Made by a program: the position numbers and the translations under genes
Source of the DNA: DATATV01 sp035551355
Lineage (GTDB): Bacteria; Actinomycetota; Actinomycetes; Mycobacteriales; Pseudonocardiaceae
Length of the DNA: 25,160 nucleotides
Assembly (NCBI GenBank): GCA_035551355.1
Contig: DASZNF010000032.1
Span: 1 to 25,160 of the forward strand
Reading direction: 5' to 3'
Notes under the pieces: generated by a model
The model's database searches: none
What the model was told of the DNA's origin: nothing
Seen by the model: the letters and a program-made list of their open reading frames with translations, nothing else
In this document: in pieces, positions 5,806 through 13,683 of the stretch
How positions within the stretch are numbered: the stretch's first letter is position 1
Layout of the letters: each line of letters begins with the position of its first letter

Positions 5806-6458
5806 CTTTCCTGAGAGTCGGGCTGGACCAGCCTGCCATCGCGCACCGACAACCCGCCAGCGCGTTGCGGATACGCAGCCCGCCGCCGCTCCACCCAGTC
5901 CACCAGTTCCGCCGCCGACACCGCGACCGGTTTTCCGGTCGTGTCCAGGACGTCGGTGTGCCAGCGCGGATCACCGGCCGACCAGTCGGCCCAGCGGTGC
6001 CAGGCCATCGCGGGCCAGCACCGCGCGGTGAGCACCTCGGGCCGGTGCCGGGGATCGCGCGCGTGCCCGCGTTGCCACTCGCCCCAGGAAACCAGGTCCT
6101 CGACGTGCCGCGCGGAATAGCTTTCGTTGCCCCGTAAGGCGATCCGTCTTCGGCGTTCGTCGTCGGCCACGTCGACCAGACAGGCGGCGATGCCGTCCAA
6201 CTCCGGTGCGGACGGCGTGGCCAGCACCTCGCCGAGCGGGGACTGCCCGGCCAGCAACAGATCCACGCCGTGCCGCTGGCAGGACAGCGCGCGGCGCACC
6301 CAGTCCTCGGAAGCTTGCTGCCGCCAGGCCGAGGTGGGCCCGGCCGGCACCCCGATCTCGTCGAAATCGTGCAACGCGACCCCGGGCAGCCGGCCGGCCA
6401 GCGCCCGCAGCAACGTGGACTTCCCGGCGCAACTCGAGCCGGTGAGCGTCAGCAGCAT
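5802..6458 (-). CDS. P-loop NTPase, small-molecule-kinase-like
   Basis: A 218-residue soluble ATP-binding protein. The Walker A motif GSSCAGKST (residues 7-15) lies directly after the first beta strand, as in nucleotide and small-molecule kinases and AAA-type P-loop proteins. A DFDEIG segment follows the second strand, and VDVADDERRRRIALRG resembles a lid/Arg-rich region. The substrate cannot be named. Its stop overlaps the GTG start of the DinB gene by four bases, indicating joint expression. There is no clear Shine-Dalgarno at ATG 6458; CATGCT lies six bases upstream as a candidate leaderless -10. The GS-like gene ends 121 bases upstream on the same strand and could also be part of the run. 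Confidence 0.82.
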   Translation of the reverse strand: MLLTLTGSSCAGKSTLLRALAGRLPGVALHDFDEIGVPAGPTSAWRQQASEDWVRRALSCQRHGVDLLLAGQSPLGEVLATPSAPELDGIAACLVDVADDERRRRIALRGNESYSARHVEDLVSWGEWQRGHARDPRHRPEVLTARCWPAMAWHRWADWSAGDPRWHTDVLDTTGKPVAVSAAELVDWVERRRAAYPQRAGGLSVRDGRLVQPDSQER

Positions 6459-6535
6459 TCGATCAGCATGCGCCCGCCAAGCGGCCCGGCGAAGCGATTT
6501 TCCGCTGCTGCCAGTGGATCCGGCAACAAGCGCAT

Positions 6536-6556
6536 GCCGGAGTGACTCCAGCCGGC
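6536..6556 (-). terminator. Weak hairpin downstream of the GS-like gene
   Basis: GCCGGAG and CTCC-AGC-CGGC (6536-6556) can pair with a three-base TGA loop and a small bulge, about 24 bases past the end of the GS-like gene. It may attenuate transcription before the P-loop kinase gene. The evidence is modest. Confidence 0.25.
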
Positions 6557-6579
6557 CGAGCGGTCGGTGGCTCCAGCTG

Positions 6580-7953
6580 TCAGTAGACCCAGCGTTGCGC
6601 CGACGCGATCTCCTCCGGGCTCGCGTCGGCGAAATGCTCGGCCTCGGCCCGGCGCAGGTCGGCGATGGTGGTGGCCAGTGGCAGGCCGAAGCCGGCGCAC
6701 AGCCGCTTATCGGCCAGGAACGCGTCCGCCGCCTCGGTCAGCGAACCGGGCAGCGCCGTGATCCCGCGCTTGGCCCGTTCCTCCTCGGACAGCGTGGCCG
6801 GATCGACGTCCACCGGGTCGGGCAGCTCGGCCTGTTCGTCCATTCCGGACAGTCCGGCGAAAATCAGGCCCGCCATGGCCAGATACGGATTCGCGCTCTG
6901 GTCGAAACATTTGACTTCCAGGTTGGCCGCCCAGGATCGGCTGCCGGCCGGGCCGGTCACCAGCCGCAGCGCGGCCTCCCGGTTTTCCGGTCCCCACGCG
7001 ACGAACGCGCCCGCCCAGTGCGAGGGCACCAGCCGCAGACAGCTGCCGGCCGAGGGCGCGCCGACCGCGAGCAGCGCGGGCAGCCGGCGCAGAATGCCGC
7101 CGGTGAATTCCGCGGCCTCGCGGGTCAGCCCGCAGGGTCCGTCGCCGTTGGCGAACAGGTTCCGCTCGTTCCGCCACAGGCTCAGGTGCACGTGCCCGCC
7201 GTTGCCCACCCCGTCGGCCAGCACCTTCGGCGCGAACGACACCCGCAGATCATGATGCGCGCTGACCGCGCGGATGGTCTCCCGGACCAGCACGGTGCTG
7301 TCTGCGGCGAACACCGGATCGCCCGCGGCGACCGAGATCTCGAACTGACCGGCCGCGTATTCGGGGTGGATCTGGTCGACCGACACGTGCTGGTCGGCCA
7401 GTGCGGCCACGATGTCGCGCAGGTAGTCCGAGCGGGCCACCAGCCGGGCGTGGCCGTAGGCCGGACCGCTGACCGCGGGCCGGAATTCCTCGCCCGGCTC
7501 GCTGATCGCCCACTCGACCTCGAACGCGGCTCGCGCGGTGAACCCGGCCTCGGCCAGCTTGGCGGTCGCGGTGCGGGCCAGCGTGCGCTGGTCCAGCGGG
7601 TGGGCCACGCCCTCCTGGTCGTAGCGGTCGGCCGGGGCCCAGGCCCAGCCGGGTTGTGCGGCCAGCACGGTGATCCGGTCCAGATCCGGGTGCAGCCGCA
7701 GATCGCCGACCGCGCCGGGCGCGTGCCGGCCGGTGATCACGAAGTCGTTGAACAGGAACGAGTCGAACACCGGCGACGCGCCGATGCCCCACTGCGCCGC
7801 GTGGTCCAGCCGGTCGATCGGCACCGCCTTCACCCGGGTCACGCCGCTGTTGTCCACCCAAGTCACGGACACCACGCGCACGCCCCGGGCGGCCAGTTCG
7901 GCCTGCCGTTTCCGCGCGATGGCCGCCTGGTTCGCGCGCTCCTGTTCGTCCAT
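6580..7953 (-). CDS. Glutamine-synthetase-family ligase, FluG/NodGS-like GS domain
   Basis: A 457-residue type I GS-fold enzyme that would join an amine to glutamate using ATP. An N-terminal beta-grasp (about 20-105, with VTWVDNSGVTRVKAVP) precedes the catalytic domain. Visible active-site elements are the metal-binding FEVEWA, HPEYAAGQFEIS, the NGGHVHLS histidine loop, CLRLVPSHWAG and NREAALRLV. The last conserved motif reads EVKCFDQSANPYL, with Lys348 where canonical glutamine synthetases have arginine, suggesting a substrate other than ammonia. GS-family relatives of this size include gamma-glutamylpolyamine synthetases and the GS half of FluG/NodGS. It diverges from the amidohydrolase with 14 bases between start codons. 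TAGTAT lies six bases before the ATG, so the message is probably leaderless. Confidence 0.93.
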   Translation of the reverse strand: MDEQERANQAAIARKRQAELAARGVRVVSVTWVDNSGVTRVKAVPIDRLDHAAQWGIGASPVFDSFLFNDFVITGRHAPGAVGDLRLHPDLDRITVLAAQPGWAWAPADRYDQEGVAHPLDQRTLARTATAKLAEAGFTARAAFEVEWAISEPGEEFRPAVSGPAYGHARLVARSDYLRDIVAALADQHVSVDQIHPEYAAGQFEISVAAGDPVFAADSTVLVRETIRAVSAHHDLRVSFAPKVLADGVGNGGHVHLSLWRNERNLFANGDGPCGLTREAAEFTGGILRRLPALLAVGAPSAGSCLRLVPSHWAGAFVAWGPENREAALRLVTGPAGSRSWAANLEVKCFDQSANPYLAMAGLIFAGLSGMDEQAELPDPVDVDPATLSEEERAKRGITALPGSLTEAADAFLADKRLCAGFGLPLATTIADLRRAEAEHFADASPEEIASAQRWVY

Positions 7954-7970
7954 CGGCCAATACTAGGGTG
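7954..7970. promoter_or_regulatory. Shared symmetric -10 for two divergent leaderless genes
   Basis: On the minus strand TAGTAT (7965-7960) sits six bases before the ATG of the GS-like gene. On the plus strand AATACT (7959-7964) sits six bases before GTG 7971 of the amidohydrolase gene. The two hexamers overlap almost completely, so one symmetric -10 could drive both genes as leaderless messages. Confidence 0.5.
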
Positions 7971-9065
7971 GTGACGCGCGAGATTCTGCCCTTCGTCGAC
8001 GAGCTCGAACTGATCGACCACCACTGCCATCCGGTGGTCGCGGACGAGCTGGACAGCGCCGGATTCCAGCGGCTGCTCACCGAGGCGGACACGGTCAGCC
8101 CGCTGGGCACCAGCCTGTTCGACTCGCTGATCGGCCTGGCCGTGCGCCGCTGGTGCGCCCCGGTGCTGGACCTGGCGCCGCACGCCCCGGCCGAGGAGTA
8201 TCTGCGCCGCCGGGCCGAACTCGGTGCGGCCGAGGTGAACCGCAGGCTGCTGGCCGCGGCCCGGATCGCGGATTTCTGTGTGGACGACGGGATTCTGGCG
8301 ACCAGTACCGTGCCGCCCGCGCCGGTCACCCATCGGGTGATCCGGCTGGAACAGCTCGCCGAACAGGTGGCCCGGGACAGCACGGCCGCGGGTTTCGCCG
8401 ACGCGGTGCGCACCGCGCTGGCCGAGCGGGCGCCCGGGGCGGTCGGGGCCAAGTCGATCGCCGCCTACCGGGTCGGCCTCGCCCTGCCCGCGGAGCGGCC
8501 AACCGACGCCGAGATCAGCGCTGCCGCCGACACGTGGCTCGCCTCGGGCACGCGGCTGGCCGAGCCGACGCTGCACCGGTTCCTGATCTTCGCCGCCATC
8601 GATCTCGGTCTGCCGGTGCAGATCCACACCGGCCTCGGCGATCGCGACCTCGACCTGCACCGCTGCGATCCGCTGCTGCTCACCGACCTGTTGCGGGCCA
8701 CCGAATCCGCCGGCGTGCCCATCGTGCTGCTGCACAACTACCCATTCCACCGGCACGCCGGTTATCTGGCCCAGGTGTTTCCGCACGTGTTCGCCGACTT
8801 CAGTCTGGCCGCGCACAATCTGGGCCGCCGGGCGAGCGCGGTGCTGGCCGAGGCGCTGGAACTGGTGCCGTTCGGCAAGTTCCTGTTCGCCACCGACGCG
8901 TTCGGCCTGGCCGAGCTCTACCACCTCGGCGCGCAGCTGTTCCGGCGGGCGTTGTCCGATTTCCTGAGCGAGGGCCTGGCCGAGGATGCCTTCTCCCTCG
9001 CCGACGCGACCCGGATCGCCAAGCTGATCGGCGCGGACAACGCGCGGCGGGTGTACCAGTTGTAG
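7968..9065 (+). CDS. Amidohydrolase (amidohydrolase_2 family), FluG/NodGS-like
   Basis: A 365-residue TIM-barrel metal-dependent hydrolase. The metal-binding His-x-His is His19-Cys20-His21 (DHHCHP). Later barrel elements include a Lys (GAKSIAAYR), His in VQIHTGLGDRD, His in LLHNYPFHR and the catalytic-type Asp in FATDAFG. This matches the N-terminal amidohydrolase half of plant NodGS and fungal FluG-type proteins, whose C-terminal half is the GS domain found next door on the other strand. The substrate is unknown; a glutamyl- or amine-derived compound would fit the pairing. Start is GTG 7968 or the adjacent GTG 7971; the -10-like AATACT six bases before 7971 favours the latter by one codon. 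Confidence 0.9.
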   Translation: MVTREILPFVDELELIDHHCHPVVADELDSAGFQRLLTEADTVSPLGTSLFDSLIGLAVRRWCAPVLDLAPHAPAEEYLRRRAELGAAEVNRRLLAAARIADFCVDDGILATSTVPPAPVTHRVIRLEQLAEQVARDSTAAGFADAVRTALAERAPGAVGAKSIAAYRVGLALPAERPTDAEISAAADTWLASGTRLAEPTLHRFLIFAAIDLGLPVQIHTGLGDRDLDLHRCDPLLLTDLLRATESAGVPIVLLHNYPFHRHAGYLAQVFPHVFADFSLAAHNLGRRASAVLAEALELVPFGKFLFATDAFGLAELYHLGAQLFRRALSDFLSEGLAEDAFSLADATRIAKLIGADNARRVYQL

Positions 9066-9076
9066 CCGGTGGTCGC

Positions 9077-9106
9077 TTGTCACGGCCGCAGTGGTTCAAC
9101 CATTAT
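9077..9106 (+). promoter_or_regulatory. Candidate promoter of the BadF-type kinase gene (leaderless)
   Basis: TTGTCA (9077-9082) and CATTAT (9101-9106) are separated by 18 bases, a good match to the housekeeping sigma pattern. ATG 9114 follows seven bases after the -10, so the transcript would begin at or next to the start codon. Confidence 0.55.
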
Positions 9107-9113
9107 CAGGGCC

Positions 9114-10088
9114 ATGGACCACCCCACTGACCTGGTCGTCGGCGTCGACGCGGGCGGCAGCAACATCCGTGCGGTGCTGGCCGACCGCAGCGGAGCCGTG
9201 CTCGGCCAGGGCGCGGGCGCCGCGGGCAACGCGCTGTCCGTGCCGCTGCCCCAGCTCACCGAGCGACTGCGCACCGCGCTGCGGGCCGCCGTGCCCGTCG
9301 AGTCGGCCGGCCGGGTGCGGGCGGTGCAGGCGGGCCTGGCCGGGGTGAGCTGGCTGGAGATCGGCGACCACGGCCGGGACGCGGCGCTGACCGCGCTGAC
9401 CGACGCGGTGGCCGGGCTCGGTCTCCCCGATGACGTGCCGATCAGCGTGCGCAACGACGTGGAGGTGGCCTTCGCCGCCGCCCCTGACTACACCGGCGAC
9501 GGCCTGGTCCTGGTCGCGGGCACCGGGTCGATCGTCGCCCGGCTGGCCGATGGCCATGTGGTGTCCACTGTGGATGGTCATGGCGGGTTGCTGGACGATG
9601 CGGGCAGCGGATTGTGGATCGGCCGCCAGTGCGCGCAACGCGCCCTGCGGGCCCTGGACGGCCGCGGCCCGTGGACCGCGCTGGTCCCCGCGCTCACCGA
9701 AAGCCTGCTCGGTGAAGCGGTGGCCATGCCGCCGGTCAGCACGGTGAGCGCGGAACTCGCCCGCGGCGCGCTGGTGCCCAAGCTGATCAACGCGGGCCTC
9801 GTCGCGCTGGCCGGGCTGTGCCCGCTGGTCACCGCCGCCGCGCGGGCCGGGGACGCGGTGGCCGAGGCGATCCTGGACGAGGCGGTCGACGCGCTCACCG
9901 AATCACTGCGGGTCACCCGGCCGAAACCGGGCGAGGCGCTGGTCACCACCGGCGGTCTGCTCGGCCCGGACGGGCCGCTGCTGGACCGGCTGGCCAAGCG
10001 GGTGGCCGCCGACGGCCTGCGGCCGGTTCCGGTCAGCGACGGCACCGCGGGGGCGATTCGCCTGGCCTGGGGCTTGGCCGGGAGCTAG
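9114..10088 (+). CDS. BadF/BadG/BcrA/BcrD-type ATPase, N-acetylglucosamine-kinase-like
   Basis: A 324-residue actin-fold (ASKHA) ATPase. The phosphate-1 loop GVDAGGSNIRAVL is at residues about 9-21. The second phosphate region is around VRNDVEVAFAA, the adenosine-binding LVLVAGTGSIVAR follows, and GGLLDDAGSGLWIG and the late VTTGGLLG are typical of N-acetylhexosamine kinases of the BadF/BcrA group. A role phosphorylating an amino sugar or other hexose is likely. I choose ATG 9114 over the upstream GTG 9069 because homology begins there and a promoter with -10 at 9101-9106 would exclude the GTG. The alpha-mannosidase gene follows 87 bases downstream, suggesting joint work in glycan breakdown. 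Confidence 0.88.
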   Translation: MDHPTDLVVGVDAGGSNIRAVLADRSGAVLGQGAGAAGNALSVPLPQLTERLRTALRAAVPVESAGRVRAVQAGLAGVSWLEIGDHGRDAALTALTDAVAGLGLPDDVPISVRNDVEVAFAAAPDYTGDGLVLVAGTGSIVARLADGHVVSTVDGHGGLLDDAGSGLWIGRQCAQRALRALDGRGPWTALVPALTESLLGEAVAMPPVSTVSAELARGALVPKLINAGLVALAGLCPLVTAAARAGDAVAEAILDEAVDALTESLRVTRPKPGEALVTTGGLLGPDGPLLDRLAKRVAADGLRPVPVSDGTAGAIRLAWGLAGS

Positions 10089-10175
10089 CTCCCGGCGGAT
10101 CGCGGGTGTGCGCGGCGGCTTCGCTGACTACCGTGCGAAGGGACCGCCTCGCCCGCGACCCTGGGAGCGCACGCC

Positions 10176-13175
10176 ATGCACGATGACCGTGTCCTGATCG
10201 AACGGCGGCTGGCCCGGGCCATGAGTCAGCGCCTGCGACCGGCCGTCCACGCCCGCACCGCTCCCCTGGACATCGCCGCCTGGCAAGCTCCGGGCGAGCC
10301 CGTGCCGGTGGCCGAAGGCCTTGCCGCACAACACAAACCGGTTGCGGTCGGCGACGCCTGGGGCCCGCCGTGGGGCACCACCTGGTTTCGGATCAGCGGC
10401 GAGGTGCCGCCGGAATTCGCCGGGCAGCGGGTGGAGGCGGTCGTCGACCTCGGCTTCGACGGGGCAGGCAGCGGGTTCCAGGCCGAGGCGCTGGCCTACC
10501 GGCCGGACGGCACGGCGATCAAGGGCGTCAACCCGTTCAACGCCTGGGTGCCGATCGCTGACCCGGCCGCCGGTGGCGAGCCGGTGCTGCTCCACCTGGA
10601 GGCGGCGTCGAACCCGGTGGTGGAGCACGAATACCGGCCCACCCCGATGGGCGATGTGCGCACGGCGGGCGACGCGCCGCTCTACCGCATCCAGCGGGTG
10701 GAACTGGCCGTGCTGGACACCGAGGTCTACGAACTGGTGCGCGACCTCGAGGTGCTCGGCGAGTTGATGGCCGAACTGGATCTCGGCTCGCCGCGTCGCT
10801 GGGAGATCCTACGCGCCATCGAACGCGCGCTGGACGCCGTCGACCTGCACGACGTGTCCGCGACCGCGGCGGCGGGCCGGGCCGAACTGGTGGATGTGTT
10901 GTCCCGCAAGGCATCGGCCAGCGCACACCGGCTCTCGGCGGTGGGCCACGCGCACATCGATTCGGCCTGGCTGTGGCCGCTGCGCGAGACGGTGCGCAAG
11001 GTGGCCCGCACCGCGGCCAACGTGACCGCGCTGATGGACGAGCATCCCGAGTTCGTGTTCGCCATGTCCCAGGCCCAGCAACTGGCCTGGATCAAGGAAT
11101 TCCGGCCCGAGGTGTTCGCCCGGGTGGTGGAGAAGATCAAGGCGGGCCAGTTCGTTCCGGTGGGTGGCATGTGGGTGGAGTCGGACACCAACATGCCCGG
11201 CGGCGAGGCACTGGCCCGGCAGTTCAGCCACGGCAAACGGTTCTACCTGGACGAGTTCGGCATCGAGACCGAGGAGGTGTGGCTGCCGGACTCGTTCGGC
11301 TACAGCGGCGCGCTGCCCCAACTGGTCGCGCTGTCGCGCTCCCGCTGGTTCCTCACCCAGAAGATCTCCTGGAACCAGACCAACCAGTTCCCGCACCACA
11401 CCTTCTGGTGGGAAGGCATCGACGGCACCCGGGTGTTCACCCACTTCCCGCCGGTGGACACCTACAACGCCCAGTTCTCCGGGCGCGAGATGGCGCACGC
11501 CAGCCGCAACTTCCGGGACAAGGGCGCGGCCACCCGCTCGCTGGTGCCGTTCGGCTGGGGCGACGGCGGTGGTGGGCCGACCCGGGAGATGCTGTCCCGG
11601 GCCGCCCGGCTGGCCGACCTGGAGGGCTCGCCCACGGTGGACATCGAGCCGCCGGCCGAGTTCTTCCGCAAGGCGCAGGCCGACTATCCGAACGCGCCGG
11701 TGTGGGCGGGCGAGCTGTACCTGGAGTTCCACCGCGGCACCTACACCAGCCAGGCCAAGACCAAACAGGGCAACCGGCGCAGCGAACACCTGCTGCGCGA
11801 GGCCGAGCTGTGGGCGGCCACCGCGGCCGTGCGCACCGGCGTGGACTATCCGTACGCACAGCTGGACCGGGTGTGGAAAACCGTGCTGCTACACCAGTTC
11901 CACGACATCCTGCCGGGCAGCTCGATCGCCTGGGTGCACCGCGAGGCCGCCGACACCTACGCCGCGGTGGCCCAGGAACTGACCGAACTGATCGAGCAAA
12001 CCCAGAAAACCCTGGCGGGTAAGGGGAACCTCCCGCTCACCTTCAATGCCGCCCCGCACGCCACGGCCGGCGTGCCGGCCCTCGGCGCGAGCACCGCCCA
12101 GTCCGCCGGGGACGTCCCGCCCCGGCAACAGGACGAGAACTTGTTGCTGGACAACGGAATCATCCGGGTCACCATCGACCCGCGCGGCCTGTTCACCTCG
12201 GTGTACGACCTGGTCGCCGACCGCGAGGTGGTGCCCGAGGGCGCGGTGGGCAACCTGCCGCAACTGCACCCGGACTTCCCCAACCAGTACGACGCCTGGG
12301 ACGTGGAATCGTTCTACCGCAACACGGTCACCGATCTGACGCAGGCCGACGAGCGCACCGTGGACGGCGACGCGGTGCGGATTCGCCGCAACTTCGGCGA
12401 ATCGACCATGACCCAGTGGATCCGGCTGGCCCAGGACTCGCAGGCGGTCCGCATCGACACCGAGGTGGATTGGCGGGAGAAGGAGAAGTTCCTCAAACTG
12501 GCCTTCCCGCTGGACCTGCACTCGCTGGCCGCGGCCGCGGAAACCCAGTTCGGCCACGTCAGCAGGCCCACCCATCACAACACCAGCTGGGACGCGGCCA
12601 AGTTCGAGATCTGCGCGCACCGCTGGGTGCGGGTGGCCGAGCCGGACTACGGCGTGGCGCTGGTCAACGACGCCACCTACGGCCACGACGTCAGCCGCAC
12701 GGCCCGCCCGGGCGGGGGCACGGCCACCACGCTGCGGGCCTCGCTGCTGCGCGCCCCGCGCTACCCGGACCCGGAGACCGACCAGGGCGTGCACCGCTTC
12801 GCCCACGCCCTGGTGCTGGGCGCCAGCGTCACCGACGCGGTCCGGCAGGGCTACCGGATCAACCTGCCCGCCCGGGTGCTGCCCGGCGCCGCGCCGATCC
12901 GGCCGCTGGTGTCGGTGGCCCATCCGGGGGTGGTGGTGGAGTCGGTGAAACTGGCCGACGACCGGTCCGGCGACGTGGTGGTGCGGATCTACGAGTCGCT
13001 GGGCGGGCGCGCGGTCAGCACGGTCCGCGCCGACTTCCCGGCCACCGCGGTGACCCGCACCGACCTGCTGGAACGCCCGCTGCCCGGAACAGCAGAGGAA
13101 CCGTTGGCGGACAACGAGATCCAGCTGCGGCTGCGGCCGTTCGAGATCGTCACGCTGCGTTATCGACGAGAGTGA
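10176..13175 (+). CDS. Alpha-mannosidase, glycoside hydrolase family 38
   Basis: A 999-residue cytoplasmic-type GH38 enzyme; no signal peptide is visible. It would release mannose from alpha-linked manno-oligosaccharides. An N-terminal accessory domain (about 30-245) precedes the catalytic barrel. Metal-site residues are His260 and Asp262 in GHAHIDSAWLWP, and His576 in HQFHDILPGSS; Asp372 in LPDSFGYSGALPQ is the catalytic nucleophile and also a metal ligand in the family. The C-terminal beta-sandwich region runs from about 670 to the end and includes NQYDAWDVESFY. Length is normal for bacterial class II enzymes. GGGAG (10163-10167) lies eight bases before ATG 10176, and TACCGT (10129-10134) is a possible -10. 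The upstream kinase and the sugar ABC transporter 2.6 kb downstream could belong to the same pathway. Confidence 0.96.
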   Translation: MHDDRVLIERRLARAMSQRLRPAVHARTAPLDIAAWQAPGEPVPVAEGLAAQHKPVAVGDAWGPPWGTTWFRISGEVPPEFAGQRVEAVVDLGFDGAGSGFQAEALAYRPDGTAIKGVNPFNAWVPIADPAAGGEPVLLHLEAASNPVVEHEYRPTPMGDVRTAGDAPLYRIQRVELAVLDTEVYELVRDLEVLGELMAELDLGSPRRWEILRAIERALDAVDLHDVSATAAAGRAELVDVLSRKASASAHRLSAVGHAHIDSAWLWPLRETVRKVARTAANVTALMDEHPEFVFAMSQAQQLAWIKEFRPEVFARVVEKIKAGQFVPVGGMWVESDTNMPGGEALARQFSHGKRFYLDEFGIETEEVWLPDSFGYSGALPQLVALSRSRWFLTQKISWNQTNQFPHHTFWWEGIDGTRVFTHFPPVDTYNAQFSGREMAHASRNFRDKGAATRSLVPFGWGDGGGGPTREMLSRAARLADLEGSPTVDIEPPAEFFRKAQADYPNAPVWAGELYLEFHRGTYTSQAKTKQGNRRSEHLLREAELWAATAAVRTGVDYPYAQLDRVWKTVLLHQFHDILPGSSIAWVHREAADTYAAVAQELTELIEQTQKTLAGKGNLPLTFNAAPHATAGVPALGASTAQSAGDVPPRQQDENLLLDNGIIRVTIDPRGLFTSVYDLVADREVVPEGAVGNLPQLHPDFPNQYDAWDVESFYRNTVTDLTQADERTVDGDAVRIRRNFGESTMTQWIRLAQDSQAVRIDTEVDWREKEKFLKLAFPLDLHSLAAAAETQFGHVSRPTHHNTSWDAAKFEICAHRWVRVAEPDYGVALVNDATYGHDVSRTARPGGGTATTLRASLLRAPRYPDPETDQGVHRFAHALVLGASVTDAVRQGYRINLPARVLPGAAPIRPLVSVAHPGVVVESVKLADDRSGDVVVRIYESLGGRAVSTVRADFPATAVTRTDLLERPLPGTAEEPLADNEIQLRLRPFEIVTLRYRRE

Positions 13176-13240
13176 GCGCGACTCTGCGATTCCGGTCACG
13201 TGGCGCCCCGAGTCGTTGGGCACCACCGGAAAACCGGACG

Positions 13241-13246
13241 TAACAT
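13241..13246 (+). promoter_or_regulatory. TAACAT -10 for the DUF5313 gene (leaderless)
   Basis: TAACAT ends six bases before ATG 13253, and no Shine-Dalgarno is present. TTGGGC at 13216-13221 is a weak -35 with a 19-base spacer. The arrangement predicts transcription starting at the ATG. Confidence 0.5.
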
Positions 13247-13252
13247 TGGGTC

Positions 13253-13654
13253 ATGGACGTTCGGAGGCCCAACGCCGCGCAGTGGCTGTGGTACGCCTTC
13301 GGTGGGAAGCTGCCGCAGCGCTACCGGGAGTGGGTGCTGCGCGACATCACCCGCCCGCACTGGCTGGGCCGGCACACGGTCCGCTCGCTGGTCCAGTCCG
13401 TGCCGCCGCTGCTCGTGCTGTGCGCCGTGCTGGTGTACGCGCTGCACCTGGCGCTGTGGATCGGGCTGGCCGCGCTGGCCATCGGATTGATCGTGAGCGT
13501 GTACTACAACACCTCCTACGCCTGGGAGCACGGCGACCACCGGCTGAAGAAGTACGGCTACCCGGCCGGCTACGGCAGCCACGTGCGCGAGGAGCTGGCC
13601 CGGGAGAAGCTGTTGGCGCAGGAAGATGCCTACAACGCCCAATGGCGTAGCTGA
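13253..13654 (+). CDS. DUF5313-family membrane protein
   Basis: A 133-residue protein resembling the actinomycete DUF5313 family: an N-terminal RRPNAAQWLWYAFGGKLP block, a YREWVLRDITRPHW segment, two closely spaced membrane helices (about residues 47-82), and a soluble tail. The tail begins SVYYNTSYAWEHGDHR and ends in charged helix. No enzymatic motif is present and the function of the family is unknown. It is a separate unit in the middle of the presumed mannoside genes, between the GH38 gene and the sigma factor gene, and has its own candidate leaderless promoter. Confidence 0.88.
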   Translation: MDVRRPNAAQWLWYAFGGKLPQRYREWVLRDITRPHWLGRHTVRSLVQSVPPLLVLCAVLVYALHLALWIGLAALAIGLIVSVYYNTSYAWEHGDHRLKKYGYPAGYGSHVREELAREKLLAQEDAYNAQWRS

Positions 13655-13671
13655 TTGTCGGGGGTCGCGGC

Positions 13672-13677
13672 TAGCGT
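13672..13677 (+). promoter_or_regulatory. TAGCGT -10 for the ECF sigma gene (leaderless)
   Basis: TAGCGT lies six bases before ATG 13684 and 18 bases after the DUF5313 stop codon. No Shine-Dalgarno is visible. No convincing -35 at normal spacing was found. Confidence 0.4.
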
Positions 13678-13683
13678 GGCCCT

